Source: Myxococcales bacterium (GTDB lineage: Bacteria; Myxococcota_A; Bradymonadia; Bradymonadales; Bradymonadaceae). Taken from it: a DNA stretch of 6,555 nucleotides. Both the position numbers and the translations under genes were made by a program. Within the stretch, counting starts at the first letter, position 1. Every line of letters starts with the position of its first letter. Positions 1 to 5,794 of this stretch are shown in pieces. The stretch covers positions 1 through 6,555 of the forward strand of contig SKNI01000202.1 in NCBI GenBank assembly GCA_007120615.1, written 5' to 3'. Under the pieces are notes generated by a model. The model did not search any database and had not been told where the DNA came from. It saw nothing but the letters and a program-made list of their open reading frames with translations.

Positions 1-526
1 ATTTGGCGACTCCGAAATCGAGCAATTTCACATGCCCTTCCGTGGTGCACATCAGGTTATGCGGTGAGATATCCCGATGAACCAGGCCCAGGGGTTGGCC
101 ATCGAGATCATGCAATTCATGGGCGGCGTGGAGACCTCGACAGCTCTGTTCTACGATCGAGACGATCACCTCGATGGGCATCACTCGATCTTGTTTCTGG
201 GCCAGTAATAAAATCTCCCGCACCGTGGACCCATGAATATACTCCATGGCGATATGATAGGAATCTTGCTCCTGGCCGAGTTCGTAGATCTGGACCACGT
301 TGGGATGGGAGAGCCGGGCTACGATTCGGGCCTCCCTCAAGAACATCGTCACAAAGGAGGGCTGATCCGCGAGGTGAGGCAAAATCCGTTTGATCACCAC
401 GGGGCGCTCCAATCCCCCCAGTCCACGCTCTCGCGCAAGAAAGATCTCTGCCATTCCACCCGTGGCCAGCCGGGTCAACAGCTCATACCTTCCGATCATT
501 TTTGGTGCGTTCTCGATCTCGGCCAC
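1..526 (-). CDS. Ser/Thr protein kinase, N-terminal part (runs off left edge)
   Basis: This is the first 175 residues of a eukaryotic-like (Hanks-type) Ser/Thr kinase, which transfers phosphate from ATP to protein Ser/Thr. Visible in order: a glycine-rich loop LATGGMAEIF (20-29, first Gly replaced by Ala), the ATP-binding lysine in VVIKRI (K46), the alpha-C glutamate in FLREARI (E65), a hinge at AMEYIHG (93-99), the catalytic loop HRDISPHN (150-157, D152 and N157 intact) and the metal-binding LLDFG (168-172, D170). All residues needed for catalysis are present. The window ends just after DFG, so the activation segment, C-lobe and any membrane or sensor region are unseen. I chose the GTG at 526 because GAGAGGA lies 4 bases upstream; an in-frame ATG at 499 (MIGRYELL) is the alternative. 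The HRDISPHN wording resembles myxobacterial-type kinases. It is divergent from the lipoprotein gene. Confidence 0.93.
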   Translation of the reverse strand, partial: MAEIENAPKMIGRYELLTRLATGGMAEIFLARERGLGGLERPVVIKRILPHLADQPSFVTMFLREARIVARLSHPNVVQIYELGQEQDSYHIAMEYIHGSTVREILLLAQKQDRVMPIEVIVSIVEQSCRGLHAAHELHDLDGQPLGLVHRDISPHNLMCTTEGHVKLLDFGVAK

Positions 527-530
527 ACAT

Positions 531-537
531 TCCTCTC
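531..537 (-). promoter_or_regulatory. Ribosome binding site for the Ser/Thr kinase GTG start
   Basis: GAGAGGA on the minus strand, 4 bases before GTG (526-524). The downstream in-frame ATG at 499 has no comparable purine-rich tract, so this site favours GTG. The HD-GYP gene at 3847 uses AGAGGA at the same 4-base spacing. Confidence 0.55.
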
Positions 538-564
538 GTCGTGAAGCTACCCAAGATAGCCTCC

Positions 565-570
565 ATTGTA
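565..570 (-). promoter_or_regulatory. Possible -10 element for the Ser/Thr kinase
   Basis: TACAAT on the minus strand matches TATAAT at five of six positions and sits about 38 bases upstream of the GTG start, preceded by an A-rich run of seven. No good -35 hexamer lies 16-18 bases upstream, so this is a weak call. Confidence 0.3.
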
Positions 571-688
571 CGGTTTTTTTGTCCCACGTCACATTCCCTG
601 TCTGATTATCCTTCGACCAGGCCAAAAGATCGCCAATTTTCTCGACCCGGAGCTTTGATTTCCAACCTGCAGCGGGGTACCAATACTG

Positions 689-697
689 TGGTAGAAT
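689..697 (+). promoter_or_regulatory. Possible extended -10 promoter for the lipoprotein/kinase-like unit
   Basis: TGGTAGAAT fits the extended -10 form TGnTAnnnT (TAGAAT at 692-697, five of six to TATAAT). It would start transcription near 704, about 30 bases before the ATG at 735. No convincing -35 is present at normal spacing, as is tolerated in extended -10 promoters. Confidence 0.4.
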
Positions 698-734
698 TGC
701 CTATCGGCGCCTAATCTTCAGGAGCAAAATCATC

Positions 735-995
735 ATGTTTCGACCCGTCTCGCTCATTATCTTCGCGCTTCTCACGGTGGTCGGCCTGTTTTTGATGACC
801 GGCTGTCGGGCTGCTGAATGCCGACAGATGTCCCAATGCTGCTCCGCCGTTCAGAATATGGACGGCGTCGGTCCGGCGTGCAAAGGACTCGCCGACGGGA
901 CCAAAGATCCCACGACCTGTCGGGCAGTGCTGCGCACGATTGGTTATATGCTTGAGGACCAAGATGAGCCGCTTCCCGATTCTTGCCAACAATAA
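735..995 (+). CDS. Small cysteine-rich lipoprotein, unknown function
   Basis: An 86-residue protein predicted to be exported and lipid-anchored. Residues 1-23 form a signal peptide: a short start with one Arg (R3), a hydrophobic stretch SLIIFALLTVVGLFLM (6-21), then the lipobox MTGC with C24 as the lipidated cysteine. Met at the -3 position is less usual but accepted. The mature part has six more cysteines (C29, C35, C36, C49, C62, C84), an even number that could form three disulfides in the periplasm, and it lacks charge-rich repeats. AGGAG at 720-724 lies 10 bases before the ATG. The stop is 14 bases before the start of the kinase-like gene, so the two are probably co-transcribed. I recognise no family; small lipoproteins of this style are common in myxobacterial-type genomes. 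Export and anchoring are fairly safe; function is unknown. Confidence 0.8.
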   Translation: MFRPVSLIIFALLTVVGLFLMTGCRAAECRQMSQCCSAVQNMDGVGPACKGLADGTKDPTTCRAVLRTIGYMLEDQDEPLPDSCQQ

Positions 996-998
996 TCC

Positions 999-1002
999 GG
1001 AG
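999..1002 (+). promoter_or_regulatory. Ribosome binding site supporting the GTG start of the kinase-like gene
   Basis: GGAG, 7 bases before GTG at 1010. It favours GTG over the in-frame TTG at 983, which would overlap the end of the lipoprotein gene and has no Shine-Dalgarno sequence. Confidence 0.55.
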
Positions 1003-1009
1003 TTCCCCC

Positions 1010-1852
1010 GTGAATAACGAGATCATTTCTCAATCGTGGAAACCGCTGGCCGCCGATGAGCTCTGGCACTGGCTTCTGGTTGATGACGGAGCTTGCGAAA
1101 GTGACTCTAGCGGGGAAAACGAGAACCCGAAGTGGCGCCTGCAATGGCACAACCGCGGCGAGGCCAGGCGCCATATCCTTCGAATCAAAGACAGCAGACT
1201 GGCCAGCGCCCTCTTTCCGTTTTCCGTGCTCCACACCGAAGAAACGATCGTAGACATCGTGGCAGTGCCGGGCAGACCGCTATCTTCGGTCAACTGGAGG
1301 GGTCTGTCGCAGTTGGAGATTCGAAAGCTCTTTGAGGGGCTCGGCAGCCGGCTTCGCCACCTCCACGATATGCCGGCCCCCTCCGGATTTGGCGACCCTG
1401 AGATTGGCCAGCGATATCAGACGATCAACGCCTTTATGGCGGCCCGATTTTCCGATCTCAGCAACCGCCTCCAGGTGGTGGAGTCGGAAGATTTGCGCGA
1501 TCAATCGGTGCGCTTGCTCGCCGGTTTGCGCCAGGAATTGAGTATCTTTCATCCTCACGGACGAAGTTGTTGGACCATCGGCCGACTCAGCGCCGATCGA
1601 ATGCTCTATGATGAAGAGTCCGGAAAGATCGAAGGGATCCTCGACCTGGGGTGTCTGGCCCTTCGTCCCCCGGAATATGATCTGGCAGCTCTTCGAGCCT
1701 ACGGAATCCTCACCGACCATCCGGTCGCCGATCGGGGATTCTGGAAGGGCTATCAAGCAGCGCTCACCCGGGATCTGGAGCGACGCTTTGACTATTTCGG
1801 GCGACTGATCGAGTTGGAACGACTCCTGGGCTATCCCGCCGGACTCCAGTAG
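1010..1852 (+). CDS. APH/choline-kinase-like protein with degraded catalytic loop (probable pseudokinase)
   Basis: A 280-residue soluble protein whose outline matches the aminoglycoside phosphotransferase/choline kinase superfamily. Suggestive segments are HILRIKD (55-61, beta-3-like with a Lys), VDIVAVPGRPLSSV (81-94, the 'GxPL' segment), LGSRLRHLHDMPAPSGFG (111-128, the usual 'LxxLH...GFG' stretch), and LYDEESGKIEGILDLGCLAL (199-218) followed by PPEYDLAALRAY (220-231). The last two correspond to the superfamily's 'ILV..G.vtGvIDFGda..gdP.YDLA' region. The catalytic loop, normally HGDLHPGN, reads IGRLSADR (190-197): the catalytic Asp and the metal-binding Asn both align with Arg. D212 keeps the place of the IDFG aspartate. 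Phosphotransfer is therefore unlikely by the usual mechanism, and a binding or scaffolding role is inferred. It has no signal peptide or TM segment. It follows the lipoprotein gene by 14 bases and ends 9 bases from the convergent HD-GYP gene. Family assignment is by motif reading and is moderately sure. Confidence 0.75.
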   Translation: MNNEIISQSWKPLAADELWHWLLVDDGACESDSSGENENPKWRLQWHNRGEARRHILRIKDSRLASALFPFSVLHTEETIVDIVAVPGRPLSSVNWRGLSQLEIRKLFEGLGSRLRHLHDMPAPSGFGDPEIGQRYQTINAFMAARFSDLSNRLQVVESEDLRDQSVRLLAGLRQELSIFHPHGRSCWTIGRLSADRMLYDEESGKIEGILDLGCLALRPPEYDLAALRAYGILTDHPVADRGFWKGYQAALTRDLERRFDYFGRLIELERLLGYPAGLQ

Positions 1853-1861
1853 CAACTTCGA

Positions 1862-3847
1862 TCAACCGGGCTTTGGCACATCGTCTTTGATGCGAGGAAT
1901 GACGATCGTTCCGAATACCTCCACCAGATCACGATCCAATTTATCCCCGTCGGACTCCCACCCCAGAATCTCCAGGGCTCGATCGATACTCGCGGCTTTT
2001 CGATAAGGCCGATCGCTTGCTGTGAGAGCGTCGAAGATGTCGGAGATCGTCAACATTCTCACCTGGGGTAAGATCGCCTCCCCCATGATCCCCTTGGGAT
2101 AGCCGCTTCCGTCGAGCTTCTCGTGGTGTGCGCCCGCGATGCAAGGGATTCGCTTCAGCTCCGTACTCCAGGGAATCTGAGCAAGGTAGGATTCACTCAG
2201 GGCGGCGTGGCTGCGCATCTCCACCCATTCTTCCTCGTTCAGTGTGCCCTTTTGGATGCAGAGGTTCTCCACCTCCAGGGGGCTCAATAAGCGCTGCGGT
2301 TGACCGTTAACCCCTATAAATGTGCGCGCTCCCACCGCTTTGACCTGAGCGATCTCATTATCCTCTAGAAATCCCTTGGTCGAGATCTCACGAAGCCACT
2401 CAAAGATCTCGTCGATCTCATTGCAATAATTTTCGTATTGCGTGTCGATACGGGCCAGGCCTCGCCCGTCACTGCGCACTTCTCCGGTCTCGATCTTCTG
2501 AAGATAGGCGTGAAGCCAGTTTCGATAGGCCAACTCCTTGACCGTCTGAAACCGCTGGTAGATCAGGCGCATCTTCTCCGGGGGGAGGCGGGCCCCTTTT
2601 TGAATCACGTCCTCACTAACAGCAATTTTACCGAAGTCATGGAGCAAGGCGGCGTAGCGCAGCTCCGTCATCTCATCGGGGTCAAATTGGATATCTGCCA
2701 GTCGGCCGGTCTCGATCTCGTTACACACCTCGGCCAGGGTCACCGTATAATGGGCGACGCGCTCGGAATGACCGGCGGTAACCGGGTCACGAGCCTCAAT
2801 TGCGTTGACGCTCGCCGCGACGAACCCCTCGAACATCTCGACGATACTCTCCGTCAGCCGGGCTCGCTCGATGGCAAAGGCAGCGTTGGAGGCCAGGATA
2901 TTAAATAGTTCGAGATCATGACGGGTAAAGAGGCTGCCGCGGCCTCGGGTATCTACCTGCATCAGCCCGAGCAATGACTTCTGGCCCACAAGGGGGGCGC
3001 ACATACAGGCGGTGATCTTGGCGTCGAGGATGCTCTGGGTCACTTCCGTGCCGAGCGAGTCTTTCACGAAGAGAATGCTCTCTCGAGTTTCCGCCACCCG
3101 CCTGAGAATGCTGGTGCTGAGGATTGGCTCTTCATCCTCTCCGGGAAGTGGTAATTTCCCGCGGGCTCGCGTCATAAACGGTCGTTGGGTGCTGAGTACT
3201 TCCGGATCCGACCCCAGTGAGACAGCGAAGAAATTGGTGGCCGGGAAGGCGTCGAAGGTGGCCTCCACGATCATGTCGAGAACTTCATCAAGAGCAGTCA
3301 GTCCGTTGAGCTGACCGGCGAGGCGAAAGAGCACTGCAAGGCGGGTATCGGCGCTCTGCAATCGCTGATTGATGGTCTGCACCGGCTTATGAGCCGTGGT
3401 GATCAGACGCTCGCCATCGTTGCCGGACTCTTCGGCCCCTCTCATCTTATCGTCGTGTAAATTAGCGGTATCTTTGCGCTTCCGCAGAACAGGTGCCGCG
3501 GAAATGGTGACCCGAATCAGGCTCGACCCGAGCTGAACTTCGGCCCCATTGGTCAGGGAGACATGCTTGGCATGTTCTCGATCGTTTAGTCTCATCGAGA
3601 CTTCGTCGATGAGCACCGTAGAGCCATGTCGGCTTTTCAGATCGCGAAAGACCACCTCCCCGGCCTCAAAAACAAGCTCGGCGTGGCGGTTGGAGACAAA
3701 TCCGTCGCGCAATACAAAGTCATTGCGGTGATCCCGGCCCATGGAGACTCGCTCCTGGCGAAAGCTCTCCGTAAGCCCTGTATCCGGGCCACTGACCACT
3801 GTCAGCGAAATCATACAATCTATTCGCGATTGCGACTCTGGTTGCAT
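1862..3847 (-). CDS. FHA-GAF-HD-GYP protein, predicted cyclic-di-GMP phosphodiesterase
   Basis: A 661-residue cytoplasmic signalling protein. An FHA domain (about 14-115) has SMGR (35-38), SNRHA (52-56) and DLKSRHGS (69-76); FHA domains bind phosphothreonine peptides. A low-complexity linker (about 120-160) leads to a GAF-like sensor domain (about 168-328), a helix, and then an HD-GYP domain (about 340-640). Metal and catalytic residues are visible: E351, H360 in TAGHSERV, HDFGK (403-407), H547 in EMRSH, the HHEKLDGSGYP signature (574-584, fully canonical) and D603 in ISDIFDAL. It should hydrolyse cyclic-di-GMP. About 115 extra residues lie between HDFGK and EMRSH (see findings). The ATG at 3847 has AGAGGA at 3857-3852. 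The next in-frame ATG, at 3814 (MISLTVVSG), would fit the FHA start but lacks an RBS. It is convergent with the kinase-like gene. Input is unknown: a phosphoprotein through FHA and a ligand through GAF. Confidence 0.93.
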   Translation of the reverse strand: MQPESQSRIDCMISLTVVSGPDTGLTESFRQERVSMGRDHRNDFVLRDGFVSNRHAELVFEAGEVVFRDLKSRHGSTVLIDEVSMRLNDREHAKHVSLTNGAEVQLGSSLIRVTISAAPVLRKRKDTANLHDDKMRGAEESGNDGERLITTAHKPVQTINQRLQSADTRLAVLFRLAGQLNGLTALDEVLDMIVEATFDAFPATNFFAVSLGSDPEVLSTQRPFMTRARGKLPLPGEDEEPILSTSILRRVAETRESILFVKDSLGTEVTQSILDAKITACMCAPLVGQKSLLGLMQVDTRGRGSLFTRHDLELFNILASNAAFAIERARLTESIVEMFEGFVAASVNAIEARDPVTAGHSERVAHYTVTLAEVCNEIETGRLADIQFDPDEMTELRYAALLHDFGKIAVSEDVIQKGARLPPEKMRLIYQRFQTVKELAYRNWLHAYLQKIETGEVRSDGRGLARIDTQYENYCNEIDEIFEWLREISTKGFLEDNEIAQVKAVGARTFIGVNGQPQRLLSPLEVENLCIQKGTLNEEEWVEMRSHAALSESYLAQIPWSTELKRIPCIAGAHHEKLDGSGYPKGIMGEAILPQVRMLTISDIFDALTASDRPYRKAASIDRALEILGWESDGDKLDRDLVEVFGTIVIPRIKDDVPKPG

Positions 3848-3923
3848 CTCGTCCTCTAACCAGGATCAAACTTCATAACCGGCGACCATTTTGCCATAGC
3901 CGTGGACCGATGTCGAAGCCCGC

Positions 3924-3948
3924 GATTCGGAGGGGTGTGATCGGATCC
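3924..3948 (+). repeat. Imperfect direct repeat, left copy
   Basis: GATTCGGA, then five extra bases, then GTGATCGGATCC. The right copy at 4097-4116 reads GATTCGGA then GTGATTGGATCC without the five bases. The two copies lie 37 and 39 bases from the edges of the REPIN-like element. Confidence 0.45.
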
Positions 3949-3985
3949 ATCCAGTCGGTATCATTGAAACTTCTCATGGATTCAC

Positions 3986-4057
3986 GGAGCGCGGACGTCC
4001 CCGTCCACATCAAACGAAAAGCGCTTTTTTTCATGCGGATGGGGACGTCCGCGCTCC
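3986..4057. repeat. REPIN-like element: two inverted palindromic repeats
   Basis: The left arm (3986-4010) begins GGAGCGCGGACGTCCCC. The right arm (4033-4057), read on the other strand, begins with the same 17 bases; over 25 bases the arms differ at two positions. Each arm folds on itself: GCGGACG pairs with CGTCCAC (one mismatch) in the left, and GCGGATG with CGTCCGC (one wobble) in the right, with 4-base loops. The 22-base spacer (4011-4032) carries the perfect palindrome AAAAGCGCTTTT (4017-4028). A GGAG foot followed by a palindrome, paired in inverse orientation, is the layout of REP/REPIN elements mobilised by RAYT transposases. No RAYT gene is in the window. The whole could also form one long cruciform or RNA hairpin. 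Confidence 0.7.
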
Positions 4058-4096
4058 TTTTCAATCTCGTTCTACCGATCAACGTAGATCATACCG

Positions 4097-4116
4097 GATT
4101 CGGAGTGATTGGATCC
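4097..4116 (+). repeat. Imperfect direct repeat, right copy
   Basis: GATTCGGAGTGATTGGATCC. It matches the left copy at 3924-3948 except for one base and a five-base gap. Confidence 0.45.
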
Positions 4117-4324
4117 GGAAAACGGTGATTGATTCGAAGAAGTGGGGTGAGGACTTAAAACAACCCCACCTGGCGCAGCGGTGGAATGGTCCGATATGCC
4201 ATGGATTCAACCACTCCAATTGGCCCAAGATGCGCTGGGGCGAGGCGCGTCCCAATAAGACGTTGGATGTGGTACGCGTCCGTCCAACCTGGATGATTCA
4301 TGATCCCATTGAAATTTTTGTACC

Positions 4325-4342
4325 CCCGGGAATGTTCCCGGG
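4325..4342. promoter_or_regulatory. Perfect-arm dyad upstream of regB-like gene, possible operator
   Basis: CCCGGGAA and TTCCCGGG are perfect inverted 8-base arms around a 2-base centre (TG). The dyad lies about 60 bases upstream of the chosen start at 4401. A possible -10 (TACACT, 4353-4358) follows, so a regulator on this dyad would cover the -35 position. The -35 itself (4330-4335) is a poor match, so promoter and operator are both tentative. Confidence 0.4.
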
Positions 4343-4400
4343 CAGTCCCGTGTACACTCTACGATGTTTAGCTAGTGATGTCTCCCCGGTAGCCCACCTG

Positions 4401-5762
4401 ATGTCAGAAAACTCCCTCGAAAAAACGCGGTACCGATTCTCGCCGATGCGGCGCGAGCACTTGCGGTCTACCGCCGACGTTCACCGCCTGAACTTTGCCT
4501 GGCTCATCCGCCTTCGCTGGGTAGCCATCATCGGACAATCGGCGGTGATTCTGGCATCCCGCCTCATGGCGGACGTGGACTTTCCCTATCTGATTTTAGC
4601 GACGGTCTTATTTGTAGAAGTGCTCTCCAATCTCGCTCTGATCGCCTGGGCCCGCACCGGTCGACCTCGTCACGAAGCCCTGGGGGCGCTGGTACTCATC
4701 GCCGATATCGTATTTTTAACGGCGCTCCTATTCTTCACGGGAGGAGCCAACAACCCCTTCAGTCTGCTCTACTTCATCCACGTCGCTCTGGCCGCTCTGG
4801 TGCTCAAGCCACTGTGGACATGGTTGGTAACGGTGATCAGTATCGGAGCGTATATCGGGCTGTATTTCTTTCATTTTTCAGCCCATCTTCCCTGGGCCAG
4901 CCCGTCGGAGATCCTGACCATTCAGACCCAGGGAAAATGGGTCGCCTTTATCGTCACTGCCGCGGTGATCGCGTTTTTCATCAATATGATTCAAAACGCC
5001 TTAACCCGTCGTGACCAGGAGTTGATCCAGGCCCGGGACGCGCAGATGAGAAATGAGCGTCTGGCCAGCCTTGCGACTCTGGCGGCGGGAGCAGCTCACG
5101 AGTTTTCCACCCCCCTGTCCACGATCGCCCTGGTGGCCAATGAGCTGCAACGGGGGCTGGAAAACGAGGACATTGCCTCCCATTATCTGGAGGATACGGA
5201 GCTTATCCGCGATCAGGTGGAGCGCTGCCGCGATATCCTGCGTCAGATGTCCGCCGATGCCGGGGAATCCATGGGCGAGATCGCAAGACCGGTGGCCCTC
5301 AAGGAGTTGATCGAACATACCCTGGAGGGGTGCCGCGACTCCAAGCGAGTCGTCGTCTCCATTGAGACCGCTCGCCACGCCGCGTTGACCGTTCCACCGA
5401 CGGCTCTGGGACAGGCGCTGCGAGGGCTGGTCAATAATGCTCTGGAAGCCAGCTCCAGTCAGCAGACGGTGAACCTCATCGCTCGTGAAGAGAACGAAGA
5501 GATCGTGGTCGAGATTCGCGATCAAGGAGTGGGCATGACCCCGGAGGTGCTCGACCGGGCGGCGGAGCCATTTTTCACCACCAAAGAGGCCGGTCAGGGG
5601 ATGGGCCTGGGGATCTTTTTGGCCCGCACCCTGGTGGAGAAAATCGATGGTCGCCTCCACCTACGCTCCTCTACCGATGAGGGGACCACGGTTCAGGTCT
5701 TTTTGCCCGGGAGTCAACTCGATTCCCCCCCGACATCGCCCGAAATTCTTGGTACAAATTAG
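4401..5762 (+). CDS. regB: RegB/PrrB/ActS-like redox sensor histidine kinase
   Basis: A 453-residue inner-membrane sensor kinase. Residues about 33-199 hold six hydrophobic segments (roughly 33-54, 61-83, 93-113, 119-137, 138-158, 180-198). Between the third and fourth is GGANNPF (114-120), the GGxxNPF motif that in RegB binds quinone. The H-box AAGAAHEFSTPLSTIA (228-243) carries the phospho-acceptor H233. The ATPase domain shows the N-box LVNNALEAS (343-351), G1 DQGVG (374-378), PFFTTK (390-395) and G2 GQGMGLG (398-404). C276 in ERCRDIL matches the place of the redox-active Cys265 of Rhodobacter RegB, as I recall it. It should phosphorylate the regulator encoded 32 bases downstream. The start is uncertain: the frame is open from 4125, but the ATG at 4401 gives a RegB-like N-terminus; no good Shine-Dalgarno precedes it. 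The symbol is by family resemblance, not proven orthology. Confidence 0.9.
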   Translation: MSENSLEKTRYRFSPMRREHLRSTADVHRLNFAWLIRLRWVAIIGQSAVILASRLMADVDFPYLILATVLFVEVLSNLALIAWARTGRPRHEALGALVLIADIVFLTALLFFTGGANNPFSLLYFIHVALAALVLKPLWTWLVTVISIGAYIGLYFFHFSAHLPWASPSEILTIQTQGKWVAFIVTAAVIAFFINMIQNALTRRDQELIQARDAQMRNERLASLATLAAGAAHEFSTPLSTIALVANELQRGLENEDIASHYLEDTELIRDQVERCRDILRQMSADAGESMGEIARPVALKELIEHTLEGCRDSKRVVVSIETARHAALTVPPTALGQALRGLVNNALEASSSQQTVNLIAREENEEIVVEIRDQGVGMTPEVLDRAAEPFFTTKEAGQGMGLGIFLARTLVEKIDGRLHLRSSTDEGTTVQVFLPGSQLDSPPTSPEILGTN

Positions 5763-5794
5763 TCATCTGTAGTTGCTCACCAAAGAGGTCTCCA

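Larger units (their letters stand above)
3848..4400. other. Gene-poor region between divergent HD-GYP and regB-like genes
   Basis: These 553 bases separate two divergent genes. The plus-strand frame stays open from 4125 into the histidine kinase, but residues encoded before 4401 are Trp-rich, unlike any RegB N-terminus, and there is no RBS at 4125, so I treat it as non-coding. It contains the REPIN-like element (3986-4057), an imperfect direct repeat around it, a small hairpin with GTGGGGT/ACCCCAC arms (4142-4148 and 4163-4169, 14-base loop, no T tract) and the dyad at 4325-4342. I see no tRNA, no CRISPR and no clear sigma-70 promoter for the HD-GYP gene. Confidence 0.6.

Noticed and set aside
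983..1009. TTG start for the kinase-like gene
   Set aside because: It would overlap the lipoprotein end without an RBS; the GTG at 1010 has GGAG at a good distance.
1280..1855. Open frame of 191 codons on the minus strand
   Set aside because: It is antisense to the kinase-like gene, has no recognisable motif and no RBS, and the plus frame carries the clear family signature.
1853..1861. Bidirectional terminator between the convergent genes
   Set aside because: Only 9 bases separate the two stop codons, and I see no hairpin with a T tract there.
2438..2908. Open frame of 156 codons on the plus strand
   Set aside because: It lies opposite the conserved HD-GYP coding sequence and has no RBS or family resemblance.
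3986..4057. Rho-independent terminator
   Set aside because: It has strong hairpins, but both neighbouring genes are transcribed away from it, and the T run is in the spacer rather than after the long stem; a REPIN-like repeat fits better.
4125..4400. N-terminal extension of the histidine kinase from the ATG at 4125
   Set aside because: The frame is open, but the encoded 92 residues are Trp-rich and unlike any RegB N-terminus, there is no Shine-Dalgarno at 4125, and the stretch contains a dyad and hairpin typical of non-coding DNA.
5001..5660. Open frame of 219 codons on the minus strand
   Set aside because: It is the mirror of the histidine-kinase catalytic domain, whose motifs are unmistakable on the plus strand.
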